A DNA stretch of 64,000 nt. Source: Callorhinus ursinus (taxonomy: Eukaryota; Chordata; Mammalia; Carnivora; Otariidae). The translations under genes and the position numbers were made by a program. Position 1 is the first letter of the stretch. Each line of letters begins with the position of its first letter. The stretch spans positions 24,601,545 through 24,665,544 of the forward strand of contig NW_020312966.1 in the NCBI RefSeq assembly GCF_003265705.1, given 5' to 3'. This document shows, piece by piece, positions 54,880-64,000 of this stretch. The notes beneath the pieces were generated by a model that saw only the letters and a program-made list of their open reading frames with translations, was not told the DNA's origin and ran no database searches.

Positions 54880-55880
54880 ATAACATAGACTAACAAAATG
54901 AAGACTGTGTAAGAAAAGTTAAGAAACATGGTTAGAGTGAGAAAGTTTACCATAAACCTAACTTAGATTTCCAGAAGGAAAGCGAGAACAGCAAAAGGTA
55001 ACAGTTGAAGAGATGGTGGCTGAGAATTTCAGGCATTGATGAAGGATCAGAATCTTTCGGTTCAGGAAGTCCTGTGAAACCCATGCCAGATAGATAAAAG
55101 CAAATCCATGTCTAGAATCACATAACGAAAAGTGAAAAGCACTGAGAACAAAGAGCACATATTGCAAGGAGCCAGAGGAATGGAAAAGCTGTATTACTTA
55201 AAAAAGACCAACATGAAGACCTACAAGACAGTTCCCAAATCAACAGTGGCTGGAAGCCAAAGACAATGAAAAGAATATCTTCGTGCTTACGAGAGAATAC
55301 AGAGTGTAAACCAAGAATGATATATCCAATAAAACCTAATTTTTAAGAACAAGTATGAAATGAAAACATTTTCATCCAAACAAAAACTGAGATGTTTACT
55401 CTTAACTAGACTACACTAAATAAACACCTAAAGGCTATACCTTGGGGGCACCTGGGTGACTCAGTCAGGTAAGCATCCGACTCCTGATTTCAGCTCAGGT
55501 AGTGATCTCAGGGTCGTGAGATCGAGCCCCACGTTGGGAATCCACACTCAGCGGGGAGTCTGAGGATTCTCTCCCTCTGCCCCTATTCCCCTCTCTCTCA
55601 CTCTCTCTAAAATAAATGTCTTTTTTAAAAGATATACTTTGGGACAAAGGAAAAATTATCAAAGAAAGAGGGTCTGAGATGCAAGAAAGAATAACAAGCA
55701 GGGAAAATGCCAAATTTGGGTAAAGAGAAACACTGACTATAATCAACAGTGTTAATGCCCTGTTTGTGCTCTAAAATTAAGAAGAAATAAAATACTAGAA
55801 GCGAGTAAGTCAATAAGGAATGAGGAAAAACAGTCTAAGGTCCTAGGCATATACTGGAAAAGATTTAAGACATTCGCATT
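54880..55880 (+). repeat. old L1/HAL1-like sequence, split by a SINE
   Basis: CCAACATGAAGACCTACAAG, CAGTGGCTGGAAGCCAAAGA, ACCAAGAATGATATATCCAA and GAAAACATTTTCATCCAAAC are L1/HAL1 ORF1-region phrases. Frames are broken. A SINE is inserted at 55446. Confidence 0.6.
55434..55645 (+). mobile_element. Can-SINE, older subfamily, with target duplication
   Basis: Body at about 55446-55632, with CATCCGACTCCTGATTTCAG in the head, like the copy at 39109. Flanks GCTATACCTTGGG and GATATACTTTGGG differ at two positions. Confidence 0.9.
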
Positions 55881-55882
55881 AG

Positions 55883-56081
55883 ACCTGCATTGTCCAGTGT
55901 ATCCTCTGTTAGCCACTTGTGGTCATTTAAATTTTAAGTGACATCAAATTTTAAAAACTTACGATGCAGTTTCTCAGTTTCACTGGCCATGTTTAAAGTA
56001 CTCGATAGCTATGTGTGACTGGTGTCTCTCTTATTGGTCAGCACTGATCAGCTCAGGAAGTTCTGTTGGACGGTGCTGCTT
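55883..56081. repeat. hAT-type DNA transposon fragment
   Basis: The ends CTGCATTGTCCAGT and TGGACGGTGCTG are imperfect inverted repeats of the kind CAGTGCTGTCCAA. The inner text TCACTGGCCATGTTTAAAGT and CTATGTGTGACTGGTG suits a non-autonomous hAT-Charlie element. Family not named. Confidence 0.6.
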
Positions 56082-56464
56082 TAGATAGGAAGTAGAGTAT
56101 CTATGTTAAAGTATCTCGTGTAACCACTGAAACAGAGGCACTAAACTGGGGGTTATATTGCACGCCTAGAGGGGTATCAGGAAGTATTGAGATTATTTTG
56201 GTTTGTCACAGCCATCAGCATGGGCAGGTGGCAATGAACCTAACCATCCTGTAATACAAGGCTCAGTTCCACACCAGAGGAATGCTCTTGTCCAGATCTA
56301 GTGATAGAATAGAAGAGGCATCAGTGGGAATAAAACAGATCATTGAATGAGCCAGTTTACCAGAAATACATAATTTCAATGTATATGTGTCTAATCCTAT
56401 GACTCTGTGTATATTAGAATAAGTGGACACAATTACAAAGAGAAATTGACAGATTCACTATTGT

Positions 56465-57787
56465 GGTAGAAATCTTTGAAAATGACTACCATTAATTGGT
56501 CAAATAAATTTAAAATAATGATAGAGAATATTGGATAACATGAACAAATGGAAAGCTATCCCATGCTCATGGATTGGAAGAACCAATATTGTTAAAATAT
56601 CCATACCACCCAAAGCAATTTTCAGATTTACTGCAATCCCCATAAAAATTCCAACAACATTTTTCACAGAACTAGAACAAATAATCCGAAAATTTGCATG
56701 GAACCACAAAACATCCCAGATAGCCAAAGCGGTCTTCAGAAAGAAGAACAAAGCTAGAGAGATCACAGTCTCAGATTCGAGGTACACTACAGATCTGTAG
56801 TGATCAAAACAGAATGGTACTGGCACAAAAATATACACATAGATCAGTGGAATAGGATAGAGTCCAGAAATAAACCCACACTTTTATGGTCAATCTATGA
56901 CAAAGGAGGCAAGAATATACAATAGGGAAAAGACAGTCTCTTCAACAAATAGTGCTGAGAAAACTGGAGAGCTACATGCAGAAGAATGAAACTGGACCAT
57001 TTTCTTACACCACCCACAAAGATTAACTCAAAATGGATTACAGGCCTACACGTCAGACCTGAAACCATAAAACTCCTACAAGAAAGCTTAGGCAGTAATT
57101 TCTTTGATCAGCCATAGAAACATTTTTCTAGATATGTCTCCTCAGGCAAGAGAAACAAAAGCAAAATTAAACTTTTGGGATTATACCAGAATAAAAAGCT
57201 TTTGCACAGCAAAGGAAACCCACCAACAAAACAAAAAGACAACTTACTGAATAGGAAAAGATATTTGCAAAAGATGTGTCTGATAAGGAGTTAATATCCA
57301 AAATATGTAAAGAACTTCTACAAGTCAGTGCCAAAAAAACCAATCTGATTAAAATGGGCAGGGCACCTGAATAGACATTTTTTCCAAGAAGACAGACAGA
57401 TGGCCAACAGACACATGAAAAGATGCTGGGAAATGCAAATCAAACCTATAGTGCAAATCAAACCTTACACCTGACACAATGGCTAAAATCAAAAGACAAG
57501 AAGTAAGTATGAGTGAGGATGTGGAGAAAAAGGAACCCTCGTGCACTGTTGGTGGGAATGCAGATGGGTGCAGCCACTAAGGAAAACAGTATGGAGGTTC
57601 CTCAAAAATTAAAAACAGAATTACTGTATGATCCAGTAATTCCACTACTGGGTATTTACCCAAAGAAAATGAAAACACTAATTCAAAAAGATACATCCAC
57701 CCCTATGCTTATTGCAGCTTTATTTACAATGGGCAAGATATGGAAGCAACCCAAGTGTCCATCAGTAGATGAATGGATAAAGAAGTG

Positions 57788-57830
<43 letters not shown>

Positions 57831-58212
57831 AATATTACTCAGCCATAAAAAAGAGTAAGATCTTGCCGTTTTCCAACAACAGGGATGGACCTAGAGGGTA
57901 TAATGCTAAGTGAAATAAGTCAGTCAGAAAAATACAAATACCACATGATTGAACTCATATTTAGAATTTCGGAAACAAATTAACAAATCAAAAAGTTGAT
58001 GAACAGATGAACAGACTCTTAAGTACAGAGAACAAACTGGTGGTCACCAGAGGAGAGGTGGGTTGGGGGGAAAGGTGAAACGGGTGGAGATTAAGAGTAC
58101 ACTTATCTTGATGAGCACTGAGAAATGTATAGAATTGTTGAATCATTTATATTATACACCTGAAACTAATATAATACTATTTGTTAATTATACTTCAATA
58201 GAAAATAATAAA
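56465..58212 (+). mobile_element. 5'-truncated L1 (ORF2 end plus 3'-UTR)
   Basis: The frame at 56531-56800 reads [19 protein letters not shown] and [20 protein letters not shown], and that at 57513-57788 reads YDPVIPLLGIYPKK and MGKIWKQPKCPSVDEWIKK. These are L1 ORF2 C-terminal signatures, broken by stops and frameshifts. The 3' part has TTATACACCTGAAACTAATA. No intact reverse transcriptase, so it is dead. It carries a CA microsatellite. Confidence 0.88.
57789..57828. repeat. CA microsatellite
   Basis: About 20 CA units inside the L1. It replaces the short ACATATACACA stretch found at this place in L1 before GGAATATTACTCAGCC, so it probably expanded from that seed. Confidence 0.93.
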
Positions 58213-58529
58213 GAGAATAATAATATATTAAAGAAATGAACATTTCAGATTAAGTACTAAAAGAAGGAGAATATTGGAACAACAGAATTCTCAGTTCTGA
58301 TCAAGTGGACTAGAATAATATTAATTCTTTTAAGGATACCTGAAATATTTATGAAAAATGCCAAGGAGGTCATAAGGAACATCGCAAAAATGTTTAAAAA
58401 CCATATTCTCTGGTCCCATTTCAAAGAAGTTAAAACTTAGTAGCAAAAGAAAATTTAGGCAAAAATCCAATTGCTTACAAATTTTAAAATACTTTTATTT
58501 ATTTAGTTCATTTATTCTTAGGTACCTTA

Positions 58530-58727
58530 GATTTTTCTGTTATTTGAGAGAGAGAGAGAGAGCATGCACATGAGCAGGAGAGGGGCAGAGGGAGAGGGAT
58601 AGAACCCTAAGCAGGCTCCACACTCAGCGCAGAGCCTGACACAGGGCTCAATCCCATGACCCTGAGATCCTGACCAAGGGGAAATCAAGAGTTGGACACC
58701 CACCAACTGAGTCAACCAGGCTCCCCT
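58530..58727 (-). mobile_element. Can-SINE, diverged
   Basis: TTTGAGAGAGAGAGAGAGAG at the left and CTGAGTCAACCAGGCTCCCC at the right. More decayed than its neighbours. Target duplication not clear. Confidence 0.87.
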
Positions 58728-58965
58728 AAAAATTACTTATAACTCAAAGGTCAAAGGGGAAAGCATGATTTAAATAAGGGGGTATTCAGAATTAAATGAT
58801 AATAGTAATAGTAGAACCTCTGAACTTCAGCGTAACTAGTACTTAGAGTGAAATACATGGTCTTAAATGCCAATATCAGAAGTAAGGAAAGAATGGAAAC
58901 TAATGGGCTAAAACCAATAATTTAAAATTAGGAGGGAAGAGTCTTGATGCCTACAGCTTGCTTTC

Positions 58966-59199
58966 AAATGATCCAGAGAGGGGCGCCTGGGTGGCTCAGT
59001 TGGTTAAGCGACTGCCTTCGGCTCAGGTCATGATCCTGGAGTCCCAGGATCGAGTCCCGCATCGGGCTCCCTGCTCAGCAGGGAGTCTGCTTCTCCCTCT
59101 GACCCTCTTCCCTCTCGTGCTCTCTCTATCTCATTCTCTCTCTCAAATAAATAAATAAAATCTTTAAAAAAAAAACAAAAAAAAACAAATGATCCAGAG
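58966..59199 (+). mobile_element. Can-SINE with perfect target duplication
   Basis: Body at about 58981-59185, head GGGGCGCCTGGGTGGCTCAG, tail AAATAAATAAATAAAATCTT and poly-A. CAAATGATCCAGAGA flanks both sides. Confidence 0.94.
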
Positions 59200-59229
59200 A
59201 AAGAGGAAAACAAATGTTGCTAATTATTA

Positions 59230-59460
59230 GCAATTGCTAAGTTTTTTTTAAGATTTTGTTTATTTATTTGAGAAGGAGAGAGACAGCCAGAATGGGAACA
59301 CAGCAGGAAGAGTGGGAAAGGGAGAAGCAGGCTTCTTGTTGAGCAGAGAGCCCGATGCAGGGCTCGATCCCAGGACCCTGGACCCCGGGATCATGACCTG
59401 AGCCGAAGGCAGACGCTTAACGACTGAGCCACCCAGGCGCCCCAGCAATTGCTAAGTTTT
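59230..59460 (-). mobile_element. Can-SINE with perfect target duplication
   Basis: Body at about 59247-59442, right end GAGCCACCCAGGCGCCCC. AGCAATTGCTAAGTTTT is repeated exactly on both sides. Only about 45 bp separates it from the oppositely oriented SINE to its left. Confidence 0.94.
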
Positions 59461-60400
59461 AGGAAGAAGATGTGGATATTATCTCATTCTTTCAACTTTA
59501 CTGTAGGTCTGGAATTCTTTTTAAATAAATTGGGGGAAAAGATAAAAGCATTTTCTTTAAAATCAAGAGTAAAGCAAAGATGTCTGTTACCACCATTTCT
59601 GTTCATTATATTAAAGATCTTAGCCAGTGCAATATGACAAGCAAAAGAAATGAGAATTGTAAGGATTAAGAAGGAAGGAAAATTATTCTGATTTGCACAT
59701 TTTATGATTTTATGATGGTCTACATAGAAACCCCAAAAGAATCTGCAGGTACATTATTAGGATTAGTACTGTAAAGTTGCTGGAGAAAGACCAAAATGTA
59801 AAAACAGATTGCATTTCTATATATCAGCAGCAATTAGTTCAAAAATATCATTAGAAATAATTAACCATTTAAAATAGCAACAAAAATCTAAGGTACCTAA
59901 GAATAAATTTAAAAAGAAGATGTTTAACACCTCAACGATGAAAAATTATAAAACTTGACTGAAGGTCTTTAAAGAAAGTCTAAAAGTAAACTATGTGTCA
60001 GGTTTATGGATAGAAGAGATGGTATCACAGGATGTTAGTTTTTCCCAAACTCATCTATTATTGGATACAATTCAGCAAAAACTCCCAACAGGTTTTTAAC
60101 AGAACTTGACAAAGCTGATCCTGAAAATATGGGAAATCAGTGCTCAAAAATAGCTCAGACACTTATGAAGAAAAACAAGATGGTTGGTAGTCTTGCCCTG
60201 GCATATATTAAGGCATATCATCTTTAGGATAGTATGCAGAGGTAGACAAATCAATGTAACAGAAGGAGAGGCTAGTAGAGAAACAATGGCTTGTTCAGTA
60301 CCCACATTTAGGACAGTATGCAGAGGTAGACAAACCAGTGCAACAGAGAGAGATTAGTAGAGAAAAGATGGACTGTTTAGTACCCACATTCAGTGAGTCC
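59450..60400 (+). repeat. decayed L1 ORF2 fragment with tandem duplication
   Basis: The frame at about 59449-59637 reads KRCLLPP-like and FLFIILKILASAI, matching the L1 reverse transcriptase block that normally reads GCPLSPLLF and LEVLARAI. Following text such as ACATAGAAACCCCAAAAGAA fits ORF2. Highly mutated and inactive. It ends in a duplicated 84-bp unit. Confidence 0.72.
60223..60390 (+). repeat. 84-bp tandem duplication
   Basis: Unit 1 starts at 60223 (TTTAGGATAGTATGCAGAGG) and unit 2 at 60307 (TTTAGGACAGTATGCAGAGG). Both end in AGTACCCACATT. They differ at roughly ten positions, including a short gap, so the duplication is not recent. Confidence 0.9.
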
Positions 60401-61014
60401 CTGGGCTTGTAATACTTTCATATGTTTTTTAGAGCTTGTTCCAAGAAGTGTGCTAGGCCCTGGCAATAAAGTGTAGGATTTCACAGTTGCCATCAGGTAC
60501 AAATTGTATATCTAGAGTTTGGTGCCTCTAGCTTTGGTGCCTCATGAACTTCTAAAATTACATGCAAAATTTTATACTAATTTTTCTGGATGCGTGTTCA
60601 TCAGATTCTCAAAGGGGTTCTTTCACACACCCAAGTGGTTAAAAGGTGCTACATTCTTGACCATTTTATGACACATTTAATTTCTGAGGCCCCCACCGGA
60701 TGCTATACGATTACCAAAGAGTATCATCAAAGCTTGGGTTGTAAAGGGCATAAGGGGAGAAGAGCAAGAAGGTCTCTTCAAACAGGTCATGCTTGAGCTG
60801 AGCTGAGTGTGGAGTATAGACCCTTTATTCTGGTGTACTACAGAGGGAAAAAGAAGGATTCCAGGCCAGGGGAATGATGTGTGCAGAGCCTGGGTCAGAG
60901 CCTGGGTCATCATGTGGGGAACTACAACTGTAACTGAATGGGAATAATTATAAGAGGAATATAGAAATATGACAAGAAATGAAGCTAGCAAGTTGAGCAG
61001 TTACCAGATATTTC

Positions 61015-61246
61015 AGAGATTTCTATTCTTTTTTTTTTTAAGATTTTATTTATTTATTTGAGAGAGAGAGAGAGAGACAGCGAGAGAGGGAACACAAGCA
61101 GGGGGAGCGGGAGCAGGAGAAGCAGGCTTCCCACTGAGCAGGGAGCCCGATGCGGGGCTCGATCCCAGGACCCCGGGATCATGACCTGAGCCGAAGGCAG
61201 ACGTTTAACAACTGAGCCCCCCGGGCGCCCCCAGAGATTTCTATTC
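61015..61246 (-). mobile_element. Can-SINE with perfect target duplication
   Basis: Body at about 61029-61230. AGAGATTTCTATTCT is repeated exactly on both sides. Contains the ACACAAGCAGGGGGAGCGGG block shared with 29450 and 40168. Among the best preserved copies here. Confidence 0.94.
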
Positions 61247-61904
61247 TGTGCTAATGAATAATCTTCTGACATATTTGTACTTTTGAGGAAGCGTGTAGGA
61301 GTAAATTTAACACGTTTTAGAGGTAGATGTGGTGGACAGGGTTGAGGTAGGTCGAGTCTAAGGAGACTCTCAAATTTCTGATCTAGTCTGGTCCCATCAC
61401 AACAAAACTTCGTGAGCATGGTTGATTTTGCTGTTGTAGTTATTGTTTAGTGGAGGGCAAGGGGAGGGTGAAGTGTTACAATTCATCTTTCCATGGTAGA
61501 AAATGCTTAGACTGCATTTTGTATGTATGGTATGAATTATGTAGGTGGTTGTAGATAAACATTTGATTAAGAATTGTTGGAATGTAGGTAGTAATTTGAA
61601 GCCGTGGGAAGGATAGATGTTGAAGAATATGGTTTGGTGTGCAAAAGGCCATGATACTTGGAAGGAGATGCTGTTTTAGGATCTGAGCTGGGCTGAACAC
61701 CAAGAAGTGGTCAGAGGCTCCATTGCAAACCTACCCCGACATTTTTTCTCCCCTTTCTACCAGCCCCATCACCAGAATGTCTACCATGGTAGCCTTGGGT
61801 ACCATTAACCCAAGGGAACAGGGGATGAAAGTTGTAGATGATAAAGAGAAAGGAAAAGACGTTCCTCTTGACAACAGGCAGGGGCATTGGAAGAGGGTGG
61901 CTGG

Positions 61905-62115
61905 AGTAGGGAACAGAAGATCTGAGTCCCCGTCTCACCTTTTCCATTAACCAGCTAAGTGAGCTCAAGCAAGTCACTTCTCTTCTCCAAGACCCGATTT
62001 CCTTAGCTATAATATGGGTTTGTGAAAACCAGCCTTCACTTACAAGGTTGTTATATGAATCAAAGGCTACCATGGATGATATTCTTTGGTGGAATATAAA
62101 GTGCTTTATTGTTAT
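61905..62115 (+). repeat. MIR fragment
   Basis: ACCAGCTAAGTGAGCTCAAG, GCAAGTCACTTCTCTTCTCC, TTCCTTAGCTATAATATGGG and ATAAAGTGCTTTATTGTTAT follow MIR order. Confidence 0.7.
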
Positions 62116-62681
62116 GTTGGTCAGTGGTGGGCTAGAGGGGGTGGTAGGAGACTCACTACAAAGCCTCTGTTGAATCGAATGCCTAGGGCAGGCTGAAATT
62201 CCTTTGTATAGGGTTAAGCCATGCCGTTATCAATTTGTAGAGCAGTAAGAGGCCTGAGAAATGACTTTGTAGCGAGAATGCAGAGATCTGCAAAGTTATT
62301 CTGTGATAACATTCCACAGAAATTTCATGTCAGGGTCCACACTGGAAGCCAGGCCTCCTCTCTAGGTGTGAGATTCATTTCTAGCCGAATTTGCACTGTC
62401 ATGCAGTGGAACCTTCCCAAAAGTCACAAACATATTGATGAACTTAACAGAATCCAAATAGCATGTTGATACCTGAGGTTTTTCTGATCAGGAGTGCTGG
62501 GCGCTACATGATCTGGACCAGAGTGTGTTTATTCTAATGCCAAAGAGGAAAATAATTTGTCTTAAACTGACTTATTTGCATTGCTTGCAGCTTTCTTGGA
62601 ATTACATGCGAAATCAGTAATTAGCATTTGACGGAGCGCTGTCAAAATCTGAGTTACTTTTGGAAACTTCTCAGGTGATTG

Positions 62682-62696
62682 CCCCCCCCCCCCCCG
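62682..62696. repeat. C homopolymer
   Basis: About 15 consecutive C bases followed by GG. Length in the real genome may be uncertain, as such runs are error-prone. Confidence 0.85.
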
Positions 62697-62989
62697 GTTT
62701 TCCACAAGATCTTTATAAACATCCTGCTGCGCTCTACTGCTCATCCCGCGGTTGAACGAGGGGTGTTACGTGTGGGATGGGCTTGTACGTGAGTGCCGGA
62801 GCGGACGGGGGCCTGTATGTGAACACGGGGGCAGACAGAGCACTGGACCAGAGCCCATAATAGTGCCTCATTAGTCCTTGTTCTCACTGGACTAGTAATA
62901 GGATCAAGCTGGCTTTCTCAAACTGAGAGCTTGTTGTTGAAATTAGCATCCTTGGAAACAGATTGGTAACATTATCTGTGAGAGGCTGA

Positions 62990-63165
62990 ATTTTTATGTG
63001 TGCTGGGCATTATACTGAATGCTTCACACGTGTAATGTCATTTTATCTTCAGTAATCTCATGAGGCAAGAACTTTTTTATTTGCCATTTTATATAGGAGG
63101 AAAATAAAATCGGGAAATCAGTAACAGTCCAGTGTCCCTCAGCTAGGATTCAGATTTCGGTCTCA
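62990..63165 (-). repeat. MIR fragment, reverse strand
   Basis: GCTGGGCATTATACTGAATG, CTTCACACGTGTAATGTCAT and GCCATTTTATATAGGAGG is MIR core in reverse. Confidence 0.68.
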
Positions 63166-63340
63166 CGCTGAAGCGTATTATGCCTTTTCCACACTTCCCA
63201 GCCATGTCATCCATCTCTGGCAAATGATTTAACTTCCCCTAGCTCGCATTCTTCAACTTCAAAATGGGGATCACATGAAAAGCACTCCCCTCCCCATCTT
63301 CACAGGTGTCCAAAGGATAAAATGTGCAGAAACATTTGGC
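63165..63340 (+). repeat. MIR fragment, forward strand
   Basis: CAAATGATTTAACTTCCCCT, TTCAACTTCAAAATGGGGAT and GGATAAAATGTGCAGAAAC follow MIR order. It sits directly after a reverse-strand copy, so two pieces meet head to head. Confidence 0.6.
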
Positions 63341-63955
63341 AAACTCTAGAGTTTTGATTGTTCTTTGTCAAGTGCCCAGTAAATGTTTTTGTCTGTCATT
63401 CATGCTATTTCGTGTTGTAACAATTGTAACTTCACTGAACACTAAAGCTTTTCTTATAAAAGCATACATCCGTGGGTTTTTTCACTATCGATGTTTTGAC
63501 AGAGCTATTGAAGGGTTCAATTTGGGGTTTCTGTGATTTGCAAAATCACGCAAGAGTTCATGTTCGGTATATTTTCTAGGGGTATCTGTCACTTTCTTTT
63601 CTAGCAGTAGGAAGAACAGTCTGGTGTGGTAAGTTGGTGTATAAAGGCTTGATATGTGTCTTCTTTCATCTTCTGATCGCCTTGGTGTTACGTGCAGTGG
63701 GCATGCCGCGACCCTTCAGATGCCAGCCCAAAGCTCGGGTGGGTCTGCGGGTGATTTAAAGCGATAACCTGACATCTGCAATCATCCAGCAGGCACAGGT
63801 CCCCCCTGAGTGGCTCAGAATCCTTGGTTGTGCTCTGGGACATTCATGTCTCTGTTCTCAGAGGGCTTAGCGTCATGTATAACCAGCTCTCAACTTTCTG
63901 CCCCCCACCCCCACCCCATGCTGACTGCACCTCTCCCCTCTGCTGTGCCCTGACG

Positions 63956-64000
63956 CCCCCCCCCCCCCCCCCCCCCCCCGCGCCCCCCCCCCCCCCCCCC
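63956..64000. repeat. long C homopolymer at the window end
   Basis: More than 40 bases that are almost all C, interrupted only by a GCG around 63980. It follows a C-rich, CT-rich approach from 63895. It may be a true low-complexity tract or a poorly resolved assembly edge. Confidence 0.9.

Noticed and set aside
56465..60400. Possible active L1 retrotransposon
   Set aside because: ORF2 pieces are truncated, frameshifted and out of order, and there is no intact ORF1 or endonuclease region.

Overview
This window is a non-terminal piece of a mammalian gene on the + strand: the middle of CARMIL1 (also called LRRC16A, capping protein regulator and myosin 1 linker 1). Fourteen consecutive GT-AG exons between 4450 and 49942 join into one open frame of 1367 nt. 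It codes for about 455 residues, roughly residues 321-776 of a protein of about 1370 residues by recalled human numbering. Every intron phase matches its partner and no stop interrupts the frame. The gene enters from the left with an intron at 1-4449 and leaves to the right with an intron longer than 14 kb. The N-terminal PH domain, the first leucine-rich repeats, and the capping-protein-binding and proline-rich C-terminus lie outside the window.

The organism is a carnivore, probably an arctoid caniform (seal, bear, mustelid or similar). I count 27 copies of the tRNA-Lys-derived Can-SINE, on both strands. Their heads read like GGGGCGCCTGGGTGGCTCAG, they have a CT-rich middle, and they end in AAATAAATAAAATCTT plus poly-A. 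The dog-type SINEC_Cf head was not seen. Genus or species cannot be settled from this window.

Layout: 1-4449, upstream intron with an old L1 3'-end split by a SINE; 4450-7290, exons A-C, leucine-rich repeats; 11256-15953, exons D-E; 24671-25690, compact exons F-H; 29939-34450, exons I-K, last repeats and the start of the cap; 41892-49942, exons L-N, helical region after the repeats; 49943-64000, open-ended intron with an ERVL-like LTR, an L1 graveyard and several SINEs. The window ends in a long C homopolymer.

All the coding evidence belongs to this one gene. CARMIL1 binds and weakens the actin-capping activity of capping protein at the leading edge of moving cells. The part encoded here is the horseshoe-shaped repeat scaffold plus the helical segment involved in dimerisation. 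I found no CRISPR array, operon, tRNA or rRNA gene, or new multi-gene system. The most unusual signals are an exact 26-nt copy of the exon L donor splice junction about 1.2 kb inside the following intron, two perfect short hairpins, an 84-bp tandem duplication, and opposed SINE pairs that could fold into double-stranded RNA in the transcript.
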